From assembly GCA_035048495.1 (NCBI GenBank), contig CM068540.1, positions 5,750,829 through 5,814,828 of the forward strand: a stretch of 64,000 bases of DNA. Direction: 5' to 3'. Below are positions 43,641-55,987 of the stretch, piece by piece. How positions within the stretch are numbered: the stretch's first letter is position 1; the number at the start of each line of letters is the position of its first letter. The notes under the pieces are model-generated. The model was not told the origin of the DNA, did not search any database, and saw only the letters and a list, made by a program, of their open reading frames with translations. This DNA is from Euptelea pleiosperma. Taxonomy: Eukaryota > Streptophyta > Magnoliopsida > Ranunculales > Eupteleaceae. The translations under genes and the position numbers were made by a program.

Positions 43641-43927
43641 AACATTCTCTACATTGTTGGTCCTAAGTCTATTCAACACTCAACAAATGGTTAAAATCAT
43701 CTGATCAAGCTAATTTTATGTCAAAGAAATCTTCTGCATGGGATCCCAATCGGACAATCCAAACCAAATAAGAATATGTGCCATTTATTTCTACAAACCA
43801 GTTAATAACATAGAGACAATGGTATGATGCTCTTTAATTTTTTCATTTATTGGGGAATGGGTACTCTACACTAACATTAAAGGAAAACTTTCGCAATTAG
43901 GGTTTTCTTACAAGTGATGACTAACGT

Positions 43928-44150
43928 GGCGAGAAAATTTTTTATCCTGCAACTTTTTGATCCAGAGTCCTGCAATCTATAGTTATGTGCCACTTGTCCT
44001 AAGGTTAAGGTGGCCCATTAACTGTAGTTGCTTTTTCTCCGCTATTTAGGGTAACTACAGTTAAGGGTCACCTTAACCCCAGGACAGGTGCCGCTTAGCT
44101 ATAAGTAGCACAATCACTGGATCAAAAAATTTCTCGATATCTTACCTACA
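43928..44150. mobile_element. foldback MITE (CTGGATCAAAAAATTTCTCG arms)
   Basis: GAGAAAATTTTTTATCCTGC, TTTTTGATCCAGAGTC and GTGCCACTTGTCCTAAGGTT on the left pair with AACCCCAGGACAGGTGCCGC, CACTGGATCAAAAAATTTCT on the right. The arms are about 100 bp, diverged. Confidence 0.75.
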
Positions 44151-45119
44151 GTCAATCCTATATGTGCGCCAAGTAACCTCCTTGGGCAATGGTAATGGAG
44201 AGTCACTTTAGCGAAAGCAAAAAAGCAACTTCTAAATTAAGTTGTTATTTGGAAGCAAAAGTTTGTTTGGTAAAACATTGACTTATTAGTCAACAACCAT
44301 GATTATCCCTCTTTTCTATTCCTTTCAAAACCTAAAACCTTCTTCCTCTTCTTTACAAACCGTCCACAGATCCTTCTAATCATCACCGAATATCAACGTC
44401 TCAATCCCATCAACGTGCATTCCTTTTTCTCTCTTATCTTTCACCGTCAATGACAAAAACAAACATGGTTGATCAATTGATGGAGATACAAGAGAATCAT
44501 TTTGGGATTGTGATCACCAATTCATTCCTTAAAGAGTAGTTTGCTTTGTGAGACATTTAATTTCCAAGAGTCCATTTTACTTCATTTAAATAAGAATCTA
44601 GAGTTTTCAAATATAGTTTTACTTTCGCTACTTCTAATATTATAATTTCTCTATAAAGCAAATTTAGAATTGGAAACAAGATTGATGGTGTGGAGTTATA
44701 GATGATGGATCCATACCCGATTAATTAATAAATAATGACCAAATGTCAATCTAACACCTTTATAATGCCTACTTTCTTGTCGTTTATGATAGACATATCT
44801 TTTACGCAAGTCAAATAAGGTCCACCAACAACGGCTAATGATAGCTTTTATTAGGAGAATTAATATAATTATAACTCTTGTTATCTAATAAGAGTTGCTT
44901 ATGCTAGAGTTCGTTTAACTTGAGATTAGTCTCAGTTAGGTTAATAAGATATCTATTAGCTAAAGGTAAGTTGTTTATTTTAAGTTTAATGAACTAAACC
45001 AGCATTTGCTGTTAAAAAATTAGACTTATAAGTGCTTAAGTTTCAGGAAACTTTGTTTTAGACTTCTATTTACAGGGCTCGTTCATTGAGAACTAATATT
45101 TTTCCTTTACATTTTATTA
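44151..45119. other. intergenic, no gene seen
   Basis: AT-rich sequence without supported features. Confidence 0.4.
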
Positions 45120-45124
45120 ATGGA

Positions 45125-46110
45125 AGGCATTTAAGAGAGAAGGAGATATTAAGGGTTCCTAAAAGCATAGAGACAGAGTTGTCGAGAGGGATCGATTTTA
45201 AAAGAGTGGAATAGTTTTAGAAGAGTAGGAACAGATGTAGGAGAGTTAAAGGTATTTTCAAAAAATAAATAAAATATTCTTATCTTTACAGCAATAAATA
45301 TAGTCGAAAAGACATGTTTAGTTTTCATTTTTATTAATAAGTTGAAAACCAAGATAACGGGTAATTTTTGGGGAAAAATGTAGCGAAATGCAAACTAATA
45401 TCCACTCCGATGTTACCTTTATTACAGTATAAATGAGTTATATATAGTCAATTTTAATGAATAAGCGAGTGGAATTGTCCCACTTGACACGTTAGCTAAT
45501 CAACACAAGAAAATTTAACTAAAGTTACAAAAAAAAAATTTGTTTAATGTAGAATGCAAGTCGGCACATGCAGTGCAGCAACGAAGACACCATGAACCTT
45601 GATGGTAATAGGCACAATCATGTATTTCTCGTCAAATACCAATTTTAATGGGAAAATGAATGGATTCTCCCACTAGACACACTATCCAATCGACAAAAGG
45701 AAACTTAGACAAAGTTAAAACTCTTTATTTTTTTTAGACCTAAGAAATAGGTCGATAGGCCACGCATACGGTGCAATAGTGAAGGCGCCATCAACCCTAA
45801 TGATGGTCAGTACAACCATTTATTTTTCACTAAATTATTAGTTAATAGTGGATCGGAAGGCACACATGTGAGGGAGAGATTAAGAGTATCAATACACAAT
45901 AGAGAGAAAGGAGTTGTAGAGAGGGAACGATTTTAGAAGAGTGATTTTAGGAATGGGAATAATTTTAAGAAAGTGATTTTAGGAGAGCGAAAATAGTTCT
46001 AGGAGAGTTAAGGTTATTTTGGCAAAAATATAAGTTTGTTTATCTTTATAATAATAAATATAGTCAAAAAGATATTTTTACTTTTCATTAATGTAATTGA
46101 TTAGATAAAC
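45125..46110. repeat. nested local duplications (two blocks A, two blocks B)
   Basis: Block A (about 45125-45350) and A' (about 45870-46110) share GAGAGGGATCGATTTTAAAA-like sequence, AGAGTGGAATAGTTTTAG-like words and ACAGCAATAAATATAGTCGA/ATAATAATAAATATAGTCAA. Block B1 (about 45450-45640) and B2 (45641-45845) share TTTTAATG..TAAGCGAGTGGA/AATGAATGGATTCTCCCACT, GACAC and AGGCACAATCATGTATTTCT/AGTACAACCATTTATTTTTC. The order A-B1-B2-A' suggests stepwise duplication. No coding sense. Confidence 0.55.
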
Positions 46111-47109
46111 AAAGATAAGTGCAATTTTTAAAGAAGTGTGGCAAAATGCAAACAATTGTGTGCATTGTGTTCTCTCATTTATAATTTCTAGTAGAGCGCA
46201 CATGTAAGAACGAGTTAGAAAATGGGAGACTACATGAGAGAGTAGATGATTATAATTGTTATATCCAGTAGGTTGATCTGGCAACAAGTAACAAAAATAC
46301 TTAATAAATAAAAACCTTACAAAATCGGAGAACAATAATATTTAGAATCAGAAATATGAAGCAAAAGAAAAACTTATCGATCTGAAGCAATTAGCCGAGG
46401 CACGTGATTCCGTGCTGTCGTAAGGCAAAATTCGTCCCCCACAATTAACGGTGATGTTGCTTGTGTCACAGACGATCACCCTCAGGATTCAACAGCTACA
46501 ACTCCAACAAGGCAACACGACAAGTATCGGAGTTCTGACGAACTCGAGCAATGAACAGTCCTCAATATAACAAGAGGGAAAATGTTGAAAACCAGAGAGA
46601 TGTTAATGTGTTTTTGTGTTTAAACAATGAGAATGGGCGTCCTTATATAGGGAGTGGGAGACCAACGGTCACCTCTGCTCCATTAAGAATGCATCAAATA
46701 TAAAAATTAATGTCACATGCATTTTTGACTTAACAATCAAAGACAGCTAGTGAAATTAAAAGAGATCCGTCGACGACGAAAAATTTATTAATCTGACAGT
46801 TGCAAAGTCAATTAAGTGAAAATAAAATTCAAATAAATTTTGACTAAAAAGTACATAGGCCAACAGGCCCCCAAATCGAGGCGACATTCGTGTCTGCAGG
46901 TGCAGGCATACGAGTGCGCCCGCCCGAACCCAATCACAAACCCGGCTTGGCACCTCTACCATCCAAGCTTTTACAAAGCAAGGAGACAAGGATCACTTAT
47001 ATATCAAGTGACCTTTTTCTCTTTTTTTCATATGGAACTAAAAAGGTTCACTTACAAAACCACGACTCTCCAAAAGTGTAAAATAACAAGTGGGGTACAA
47101 TATGCGCAA
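46111..47109. other. intergenic, no gene seen
   Basis: No supported coding region. A short direct repeat (AAGGTGATGGCA(G/A)GAGCTAG) at 47132 and 47161 marks the edge of the following LINE remnant. Confidence 0.4.
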
Positions 47110-48115
47110 CTAAGAAAGAAGTAACAAAGAAAAGGTGATGGCAGGAGCTAGACTAAAGATAAGGTGATGGCAAGAGCTAGACTATCTCTAGGCAATGGAG
47201 CTAGAATTAGGTTCTGGGAGAATACTTAGGTAGGGGACCTTTGCCTTAAGGAGTCCTTTCCTAGGGTATTTTCTCTTTCACAAAGAAAAGGACAAATGGT
47301 TGATCGTTTCTGGAATAGTTCTTCCTCGGAAGTAAGTTGGAATTTACATCTCAGAAGGAATCCTTTCAAGTGGTAGAAAGAACAGATAGATTTGTTACTA
47401 GAGTGTTTAAATCTTTACCATGTTACCATTTCAGAGGAAGGCCACCTGCTTTGGACCCATTTGAAATCTGGTAATTTCTCGGATCAATCCCTTTACGACA
47501 CATTGGCATCTTCTGCTCCCCCCTCATGCCATCATTCCCGTGCCTCAATATTTGGAAATCTAAAGTGCCTTTGGGAATTCATTTTTTTGCATGGGTTGTG
47601 TATCTTAACAAGATCCTTACTGTTGAAAACCTAATTATTAGGAAATGGATTTTAGTGGACTTCTGTGTCATGTCTAAGGCTAGTGGGGAGAACTCTAACC
47701 ATCTTTTCATTCATTGTTAGTTTGTTAGGCAAGTTTGGTCACTCTTTCTAGCTCTTGTGAATGTGAACTGGGTTTTCCTAAAATCAGTAGGGGCGGTCTT
47801 GGCGGGTTGGCCACACATCCCTATGTCGGCAAGAGGAGAATTGCTTTGGAAGATGCTGTCGTTTGCAATTATTTGGGGGGTATTGATTGAAAGGAACAAG
47901 AGAACTTTTCAAGATAAGGAGAGTAATCTTCAAGAGGTGGTATTGCGCATCAAAGCACTTCTTTTTAGATGGGGAAGTATTTTTCAGGACTTGAGAGGCA
48001 CTTTCTTTTCGAACTTGGTATTTAGGATGGATCAAATCTTACTTTGAATTATTTTGCTATCTTTTTGTATTAAGAGATCTTCTCGATCTCCTTTTTGATA
48101 TCTATATATATATAC
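47110..48115 (+). mobile_element. LINE 3' portion with zf-RVT region
   Basis: Translation in shifting frames gives MARARLSLGNGARIRFWEN, VGDLCLKESFPRVFSL, VSWNLHLRRNPFKWW, SFYDTL-like QSLYDTLASS, then FLKSVGAVLAGW and LLWKMLSFAIIWGVLIERN plus KRTFQDKESNLQEVVLRIK. This is the standard order after a LINE reverse transcriptase. Several frameshifts are needed. It is 5'-truncated and the 3' end fades into AT-rich sequence at about 48115. Confidence 0.8.
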
Positions 48116-48549
48116 ATACTCCATCGACTTTTCAAACAAAAGAAGTAACAGGTAAGAATTAACCACCTACAAACAGATGCGAAAGTTAGTATAAATAGAT
48201 GATAGATTAATGTTAAAGATATGAGAGACTATTACTGGTATCTTTATAAGCACTATACTTACATCTCCATCTAGCCAGTTCTTCCCTTGTAGTGTCTTGA
48301 AGCCAGCGTAAGGGATGTAGTCCATATGTCCAAAATGTTTCATACTTTTCGAACAATTTCCTCTTTCTTCTTTTTAGCACATAAGAGGTATGCCACAGCA
48401 ACTAGTTTCTTTTGCACCTTCGAACATTCCTTGTCTAGGAATGAGGTCGGCAACAAGATGTTGATCCATTGGTTCACAGATTCCCTGATGGAAACCTCGT
48501 CAATGTTAATTTTCTTCTTTTTTATTTATTCTCTTTTATTTCTAATATT

Positions 48550-49180
48550 ATAAGAGACGGCACGATAAGAACATATTGATGACAAACTAACAAAAAAATA
48601 GATGACACAATAAGAAAATATAGATAACAATAAAATAGTAAACCGATGACATTATAGCCTAAAATAGATGACACGATAAGCAATTACGATGTCGGAATAA
48701 GAGAAAAAAGATGACATTATAGTACACGATAGATGACAACGAAACAGTAATCAGATAACATATTATAGCCTAAAATAGATGAAACGATAAACAATTAGCG
48801 ATGTCAGAATAAGAGAAAAATATGACACTATAATATACAGTAGATGACAACGAAACAGTAAATCGATGACAATATAGTCGACAATAGACAACATGGTAAA
48901 CAATTAGCGATGTCAGAGTAAGAGAAACAAGATGAATGTTTAGTATACAGTAGATGACAATGAAGTAGTAAACCGATGACATTATAGGCGGAAATAGATG
49001 ATAGGATAAGCAATTAGCGATGTCTAAGTAAGAAAAACAATATAATTGTATAGTATACAATAGATGACACTAAAGTGGTAAACCGATGACATTATAACCG
49101 TAAACAGATGATAGAATAAGCAATTAGCAATGTCGGAGTAAGAAACAAGATGTTATTTTATAAGTAACAATAAATGACAT
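48550..49180. repeat. tandem repeat field, period about 108-112 bp, 5-6 units
   Basis: The anchor AA(C/T)CGATGACATTATAG occurs at about 48641, 48750, 48861, 48971 and 49081. Each unit also contains AGCAATTAGCGATGTC, GTAAGAGAAA and ATAGTATACAGTAGATGACA. The copies differ by small changes. No gene. Confidence 0.85.
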
Positions 49181-49182
49181 TG

Positions 49183-50140
49183 TTAGTCAACTTACGTCCT
49201 ATTATTTTACTTTCTTTTCCGTTCTCCAACTCATCAACCGTCTTCACTTCCACCTCCTTTCTTATCACCTCCTTATCTGCCTTCTTAGCCCCATCTGCCT
49301 TTCTTTTCTTTTCATTCTTTGCTTCATCTGCCACCATCCTTCTCTCTTCCTCATCCTCCTTCCTTCTCTCCTCCTCCTATGTCTTCCTTTTCTCTTCCTC
49401 CTCCGCCTTCCTTCTCTCATCTTCCTGTATCTTTCTTTTCTCCTCCTCCTCTGCCCTCCTCTCCTCCCCATCCTTCCTTCTCTCCTCCTCCCCAGCCTTC
49501 TTTCTCTCCTCCTCCTTAGCCTTCCTTTTCTCTTTCTCCTCTACCATCTTTTTCTCTTCCTCATCCTACCTTTCTTCTTCCTCCTCCGCCCTCTTTCTCT
49601 CCTCCCCAGCCTTCCATTACTCTTCCTCCTCTACCTTTCGTTTCTCTTCAATCTCTTCCTTCCTTACCTCCCCCTTAATTCTCTCATCCTCCTCCACCTT
49701 CTTCCACTCATCTTCTCTTTCTTTCTTTCAAGTCCTCTTCCCTGTTTTTGTTTGCATGCGCTTCTTCCAACTCAATTCTAGAGTTTTCTCTTTCGCAAGT
49801 CATTCGGATTGTTTTCTTCGTCTCAAGTTCGTAACAAGCACGGATGACATCTACCTAGTCTTTCTCTAAGCTGCTTGCCTTGGCCTCTTCTTAAATTTGA
49901 AAATATCATCCGAAATTGTGGCACTCCTAGAAAGTATGCTCTGGATAAATAAAAAAAAGGGATTATCCTCTCCATGGATGACTATTTCAGAATCCACCCT
50001 ATTTGGAGTACTACTTTTCCTTCTTGAAGTAAAGGGAGGGTCACTCTGTTCTAGTTTCCTCTTGCTCGGACCCGAGGTCGTCTCGACATTCCAGCACACC
50101 ATCTTCTTCATTGGACAAGCCTTCTCGAGATAAACCATCC
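49183..50140 (-). pseudogene. coiled-coil Glu/Lys/Arg-rich protein remnant between two minisatellite fields
   Basis: On the minus strand a piece starting at about 50138 reads MVYLEKACPMKKMVCWNV, then KRKLEQSDPPFTSRRKSSTP and ISDDIFKFKKRP before a stop at 49866. From about 49750 down to 49190, in another frame, long runs of EEEKRKAEEERRK-type sequence follow with several stops, ending KNEKKRKADGAKKADKEV. The opposite strand is therefore C/T-rich, and open frames there are shadows. I do not recognise the family. Such acidic/basic coiled-coil stretches occur in nuclear plant proteins and in proteins carried by some plant MULE elements, but no transposase or protease domain is visible here. Confidence 0.45.
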
Positions 50141-50254
50141 TTATTTCGTCGGCCTACTTTTTCATCTTGGCAAGAACCACGTTATCTGATAGTAAAAAAT
50201 TTAAAATATATATAATATATCAAACCATGAAAAAATATGATAAACAGACAGCAA

Positions 50255-51060
50255 CTACATGTACAAAAATAAAAGAAATAGATGACGAAAAAGTATAAAT
50301 ATATGATAGAAAATGAGGACATAGACGAGACAATATGAGAAAAGATATGATAGAAAAAGAGAAAATAAACGATAGCAAATGAGGAAGTAGACTACACAAT
50401 TAACAGGAGAAAAGAGATGATAGGTAATATCAAGAATGATGACACAATAGGAGAAAAGAGATGATATAAAATAAGGAAATAGACTACACAAAAGGAGAAA
50501 AGAGATGATAGGTAATGTCAAGATAAACGACACAATATGAGAAAAGAGATGATAGAACATAATGAAATAGATGATAGAAAAGTAGAAATAGACGACACAA
50601 ATGAGAAAAGAGATGATAGAACATGAGAAAATAAGGAAATGGACGACACGAATGAGAAAAGCGATGATAAGTAATGTAAAGATAGACGACACAATAGGAG
50701 AAAATAGATGATAGAACATGATAAATTAGATGATAGAAAATGAGGAAATAGACTATACAAAAGAATAAGAGATGATACGTAATGTCAAGATAGACGACAC
50801 AATATAGGAGAAAAGAGATGATGGAACATGAGAAAATAGATAATAGAAAATGTGAAAATGTGAAAATGTGAAAATAGACAACACAAAAGAGAAAAGAGAT
50901 GATATGTATAATGTAAAGATAGACGACACAATAGGAGAAAAGAGAGATGATAGAACGGGAGGATATAGATGATTAAAAAAAATAAGGAAATAGACGAAAC
51001 CTAGAAGAAAAGAGATGATAGAAAAAGAGAAAATAGGTGATTGAAAAAGAAGGTCATAGA
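50255..51060. repeat. minisatellite field around GAGAAAAGAGATGATAG
   Basis: At least twelve copies of (G)GAGAAAAGAGATGAT(A) alternate with ATAGACGACACAA and GGTAATGTCAAGATA words, spaced 40-65 bp. The words resemble those of the field at 48550-49180 (ATAGATGACA, GATGACAC), so both probably derive from one array split by the pseudogene. Confidence 0.8.
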
Positions 51061-52796
51061 TTTGGTTACTAATATTCATGGTGGTGGTTGTTGTCACGGC
51101 CCAAATCCAATTACTTGGGTCTGACCCACATGCATTACACGGGTCAATCCTTATCCATAATCAAGTCATGATAAACGAATATGAAATTTTCTAATCACTA
51201 CAATCTTCAAACAATAGTAAGGACATATTTCCTTCATTTAAACTTTAATGTTCATAACATTACTCAACACAGCTAGTCTCAATTAAGTCAAAAACAAAAA
51301 TTTTAATTTTGTCACGTAACAAGTGAAATATTCAAACAATGCCTTTATCGTTCATCGAACCACTAAACCATGAACCTTAACCACTAAACCATGAACCTTC
51401 GAATGATGGCGATCAAATAGGTCTATCGTCCACATCTGCATCTGACTCTCGTAACACAATCTTTGATCCCATCTCCGGTACTGCCATCTTTATTTTTGGA
51501 TTGGTGGTAGTGAACTCTAAGTCGTTACTTGCGATCGACTCTAGATCTGGGTCGATCATTTGCTTCTCTTGATCCACCCGTGATTGTGTCTAGTGGAATT
51601 CTTCCTGCGTGCACACCTTACCTTGACTTCTTGATCCGAGGAGACACCACTTCTTGATGGTCTCGTTCAGTTAGGAATCCCAAATGTCCGTGCACGCCTA
51701 GACGTGGCACTAGACAGAAATTATTACACTCTTCAGATGAACTAGTAACCAACATCTAGAACTATATGAAAACACCCTAGGTGAGTCATGAAGTTACCAA
51801 GTGAATACCTTGAATAAACTGTTAGCTTAAGTGTACACACATTCCCTTTCTATCAATTTAATTTATTCACAATTTCCCAATGATAATTAAAATTCCCATT
51901 TAAGGTATCCCAAGTATAAGAGCACAGCATTTTATTTTGTAGTTTTTAGTAAGGATTCTTTGAGACTTGTAAAAATTCTATAGGTCAGATGTCACGCCCC
52001 GAGACCTAACAGAGATCCTGAGGTGTGAGGGGTCCACCTATCAAACGGCCTATTCATAATTTCCTAGATTTCCAATGTTAAAATGATAACTCCAGATATT
52101 GAAAGGCAGCGGAAATTAAAATCCCATCATTAAGCCAAACATTCAAGCATTTCATTCATTTCAAACTATATAAGAAGGTATAAACATGAGGAGTCCAGAA
52201 TGATATGTACATATATCTGTCTATGTCATAAAGAAATATATACAATAATCCAAAATACCAAAATAAACAAAAAATAACGATACTGGTGATCTCCAAGCCT
52301 GTAGGATGTCTCAACACTAATGATCTATCACAAGAAGCAAATATGGTCCAATAGCTCCTCCTCACCAATAGTACTCTTAGGGTAGTGGTCCACGCCAAAG
52401 TCTGGTTCTGCTAGATAGTCCCCGCCAACTGTAGGGTCCACTAGATACTCCAAGTCCTCAATAGGGATATCTGGAAGTGGGGGAGCTAGGGGTGAGCTTT
52501 TGGGGAAAAGCCCAGTAGTGGGGAGTGCTTTAAATCTCAATTTAATTTCATCTCCAAGAAAATAGAACCGGTTAAATAAAATCCAAAATCCCATAATAGT
52601 AACATGAATAGTCTATTGACATTCACTTACCATATTTCAAAATGAAATAATTATTTAAATTTGTATAATGAACAATGATATCATACTGAAACTAACATAG
52701 ATGGATAACGTCAATAACAATTTAGGCAAAATTTTAAGATATGTCAACATTTGCTAGCATAATATAGGTAATAGAGAATGATGATGCAGGGTTTAG
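51061..52796. other. region with repeat-like pieces, no gene confirmed
   Basis: A GTCACGCCCCGAGACC start at 51991 followed by CAGCGGAAATT-type sequence near 52108 resembles a common plant repeat start; GTCACGGCCCAAATCC at 51095 is similar. A minus-strand open frame (52328-52594) contains DPTVGGDYLAEPDFGVDH but no known domain; it may be part of a repeat. Confidence 0.35.
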
Positions 52797-52823
52797 AGAG
52801 ATCCACTTTGGGTCACTACCAGT

Positions 52824-53135
52824 ATGTCTACCCCGGTCAGGGCTTATCCTAGTAGTTCACCGATGTGGAATACCATCGTTGGCCTTTTAGCGCGGGCCGA
52901 GCAGTCTTCTACCTATCTTGATTTGTTTGGCCTGGGTACTTGCCGTCAACCTCTTTTAGCTAATATGGCGCAGGTTAGACGTTGTAACCCACGTTCTTCG
53001 GCTCAGGTCGCTGTTAGCCTACATTCTTACATTAGCCAAATGTTTGACGACTGCAGAATTTCTATGGATCCAAAGAAAGTCCGGGCAGAGTTCAATCATG
53101 CCCCGCGTCCAATGCCTATCAGGCGTGCAATGTAA
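52824..53135 (+). CDS. unrecognised ORF of 103 codons, richer in G+C than its surroundings
   Basis: It begins MSTPVRAYPSSSPMWN and ends DPKKVRAEFNHAPRPMPIRR plus AM. The predicted product is of balanced composition with a possible helix around AQVAVSLHSYISQMFDDCR and no signal peptide or membrane segment. The frame is open from about 52797. I do not recognise any family. The sharp rise in G+C and the even codon use differ from the AT-rich flanks, which suggests a piece of a larger coding sequence brought in by insertion (transposon gag, captured exon or endogenous viral piece are all possible). No introns, promoter or partner genes are visible. Whether it is expressed is unknown. Confidence 0.35.
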   Translation: MSTPVRAYPSSSPMWNTIVGLLARAEQSSTYLDLFGLGTCRQPLLANMAQVRRCNPRSSAQVAVSLHSYISQMFDDCRISMDPKKVRAEFNHAPRPMPIRRAM

Positions 53136-55987
53136 CCCTCAGTTAACCCCACTAAACATGCATCATACTGAGTTCCTCAGAAAGATCGAAATTCTAGGAT
53201 AGCTGCTACTATACTATGGTTCTAATGATGTCACATTCCATCAAAAGGACACATAGGTATAGCTTCTATCTAAAAATTTACTAACCCTTCTAATTCACCC
53301 TGATACGTATGTATATATATAAGATCATATACTTATAATTCTAAAGCTTTTAATTTCGGTTTAACTACTCTTGATTATTTTTCAGAAACTCTTTTTATCT
53401 TCCTTACTCACCTGTCCTTGGTATTCTGACTGATGTGTATGCTTCTTGAACCCTTCAAAACCTCTCTCTTTCAAATACCGGTTCTGATCATAAAAATCTC
53501 TTTTAAATCATAAGTGGAAATGACTAGTTCACCATCGAAAGTATACTAATAAAGGTGCGATAAAACACCGGCAAATCATCGAAAATTCGATAAGATCCAA
53601 CTCTGGTTGAGCAGGGTCAACCTAATTCAAAAATAAAATCGGAATGGTTGAATAAGTTGAAATTTACCTTAAGTTTGCTTACTTCTTTTCTTTGTCTTGA
53701 TTTTTCAGTTTACAATGATTTGAGAAAATCCTCGATTAAATTTTTGGAGACTTTTTTTTTTTTAGTGAAGCTATCGGTTTAAAGAAAGTCAATGGTAGGT
53801 CAAACGACAAATTTTCATTAGTGACGGCTAGTAAGCCCTTATCTTACATTAGTAATGTATTTCTAATATTAGACGGGATGTATAGTCCTGAGAGTGATTT
53901 GTTGGTGGTTGACGATATTTTTCATCATTTTTATTTTATTTTATAATATAGTGTTTTAATATATTATTTTATTACTTTATCTTTATCATTTTATATATAT
54001 AATATGTTTACTAATTATATAATACGTAGTCTTAATAAATATTTTTATTCATCCATTTTTATTTTTTTTTACCGGGGACCTTTTCCCGCTCTTAGAACCT
54101 TAAGGGGCTTCATGTGCGATGCATGTGTAACCTACATGTGGTGGCAACACTACACACGGGGTGAAGCATACTTGACGCCATTACGGCACCCCCAAGGTTT
54201 ATTTTTTTTATCAATGACTTCGTTAGTTTATGAGGAATTTAGGTGAAGCATTAGTTGAAGTTTTCTGGTCTATTTCGAAGGCGAAATCCGCTCTATCAAA
54301 AGAGGGTTTCAGCAATAACATAACCCCTAAAACATTTTCTTTTTCTTTTTGCTTACAAATCCGAGTTTCTACAACCCATTAGTAGATTCTAACACACTGT
54401 AGATTTACCAACAATAAGAATTTTAATCACTAAAATCGAAACATACCACATCAAAAAAAATCAAATTGAGAGTTTCATCATGAAAGTTTCTTCTTTTTTT
54501 TTTGACTTTAAACAGAAAAATGAGCCGAATTTACAACATGAATAGCCATGAAATAAGTAATAATTAAAATCTTCTAAAACTCATCACTTATTATGATTTA
54601 GAGGCAAAACTAAAGGAAATCAAAACATTCATAAAAATAATAAATTCGAGATGAGATTAAGCATGGTTTAAACCACCTACCTGAGCTTTTGGATGCACCC
54701 CGGACAGAAATGCTCTCATACACCTTCTGAAATCCGATCAAGAGAAAGATCAGATTGGTAAGGAACCCTCTTAATCTCTTTTTTTTTTTTCACTCTCAAA
54801 TGGTTCTTCCAAATCCCTTGTTGGTTCTCTCTATCTCTCTCGGTAGCTTCCTTTAGAAGCTACGGACGTGAAATGAAACTCTTCCTCTTCTTTGTTTTGA
54901 TTTATAAATACATTTACTTTTAAATATTTTTAAACAAATTTTTGAAGTCCGGTGACATCATGGCATGATGCCACATAAGTGACAATATTGCCCAAATGAT
55001 GTCATAAAAGGGAAAATCTTTCCAATGAAACGCAACCACGTCCGATATCGCTGCACGTGGTTCAAGGTGCAAGATTCGGGCACGGGTCAATTTTTTTGAA
55101 AAGGGTCTTTTTAGATAGGTCGACGAGGCGAATCTAATAGCAGCCCCGTTCAACCAAAATCTCAGGAGTTTTGCTAGAGAATTGGGTTGATCAACTTAAA
55201 TAGGTGTTCTGAGTTTAGTCAGACACTTTCGTAACACCTCGGAACGCTCCGAAATATTTTGAATTTGGCACGGTCTTCACATCAGACCTACCCATGGTCC
55301 ATTCTTTTTTAATCCCACACAAGGTGGAGATCACAAACTATCACCACTACGATCCTTAGATCAGATTGGGTAACCCCCATATCCCTCACAAGTACCCAAC
55401 TGGTCCACATTTTTTACCATTCAGTACATAACGTACCAGCATGTTATGCAAGTCACCAACATAACGATTTCATGCTAATAAGGTTCAGACTGACATCGTC
55501 ATCTGTTTTCACTTGAATGAGAAAGTCACCATGGTTCCCTCACACTTTCAATTTTTAGGATCGATCATATAACCTTAAAACCTTGTTGTCCCTTGAGGGA
55601 AATTTTTGGTGTAACTAGCAATGCATCCCACGGTTTATAGAACATTGTCCATACTCCTGATAATACCGAGGTCAGTAACATAGTTACACGTCTCAACCCA
55701 TCATGATATTCGCTTACGCTTCATACATCTCTAAGGTTAGTCAAAAAGTGATATCATGATAATGCATTGGACAGTCCATCCTATTCATTTTTCTAACCCA
55801 AATGTTTTGAAACTTATGAAAAGGATGATACAACTTCACACTAATGGCAGTGGTGGGTCAGATCAGTGAGCACTCGATCTACTCAAGGTAGTAATAGCAC
55901 ACGATGTGAATCACTCTCACTAGTGTAAGTAGTTCATATCCGGGCGGATACCTCCAACCTTAAGTTTAGATCCAATATAAAAATATC
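53136..55987. other. intergenic, no gene seen
   Basis: AT-rich sequence, very AT-rich at 53930-54060. Short open frames (54004-54246, 54920-55153) have no recognisable domain. GTAACACCTCGGAACGCTCC at 55232 may be an end of the repeat that starts near 51991, by analogy with GTCACGCCCCG; this is not supported further. Confidence 0.35.

Noticed and set aside
49174..49869. Long plus-strand open frame rich in Ser/Phe/Leu
   Set aside because: It is the complement of the Glu/Lys/Arg-rich minus-strand pseudogene; the C/T-rich strand has few stop codons by composition.
50255..51097. Minus-strand open frames with hydrophobic Phe/Ile/Ser composition
   Set aside because: They read the complement of the GAGAAAAGAGATGATAG minisatellite and repeat with its period; not a membrane protein.
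51991..55290. One large element bounded by GTCACGCCCCG and GTAACACCTCGG
   Set aside because: The ends are only loosely alike, no target duplication or coding domain was found, and the inside is mixed.
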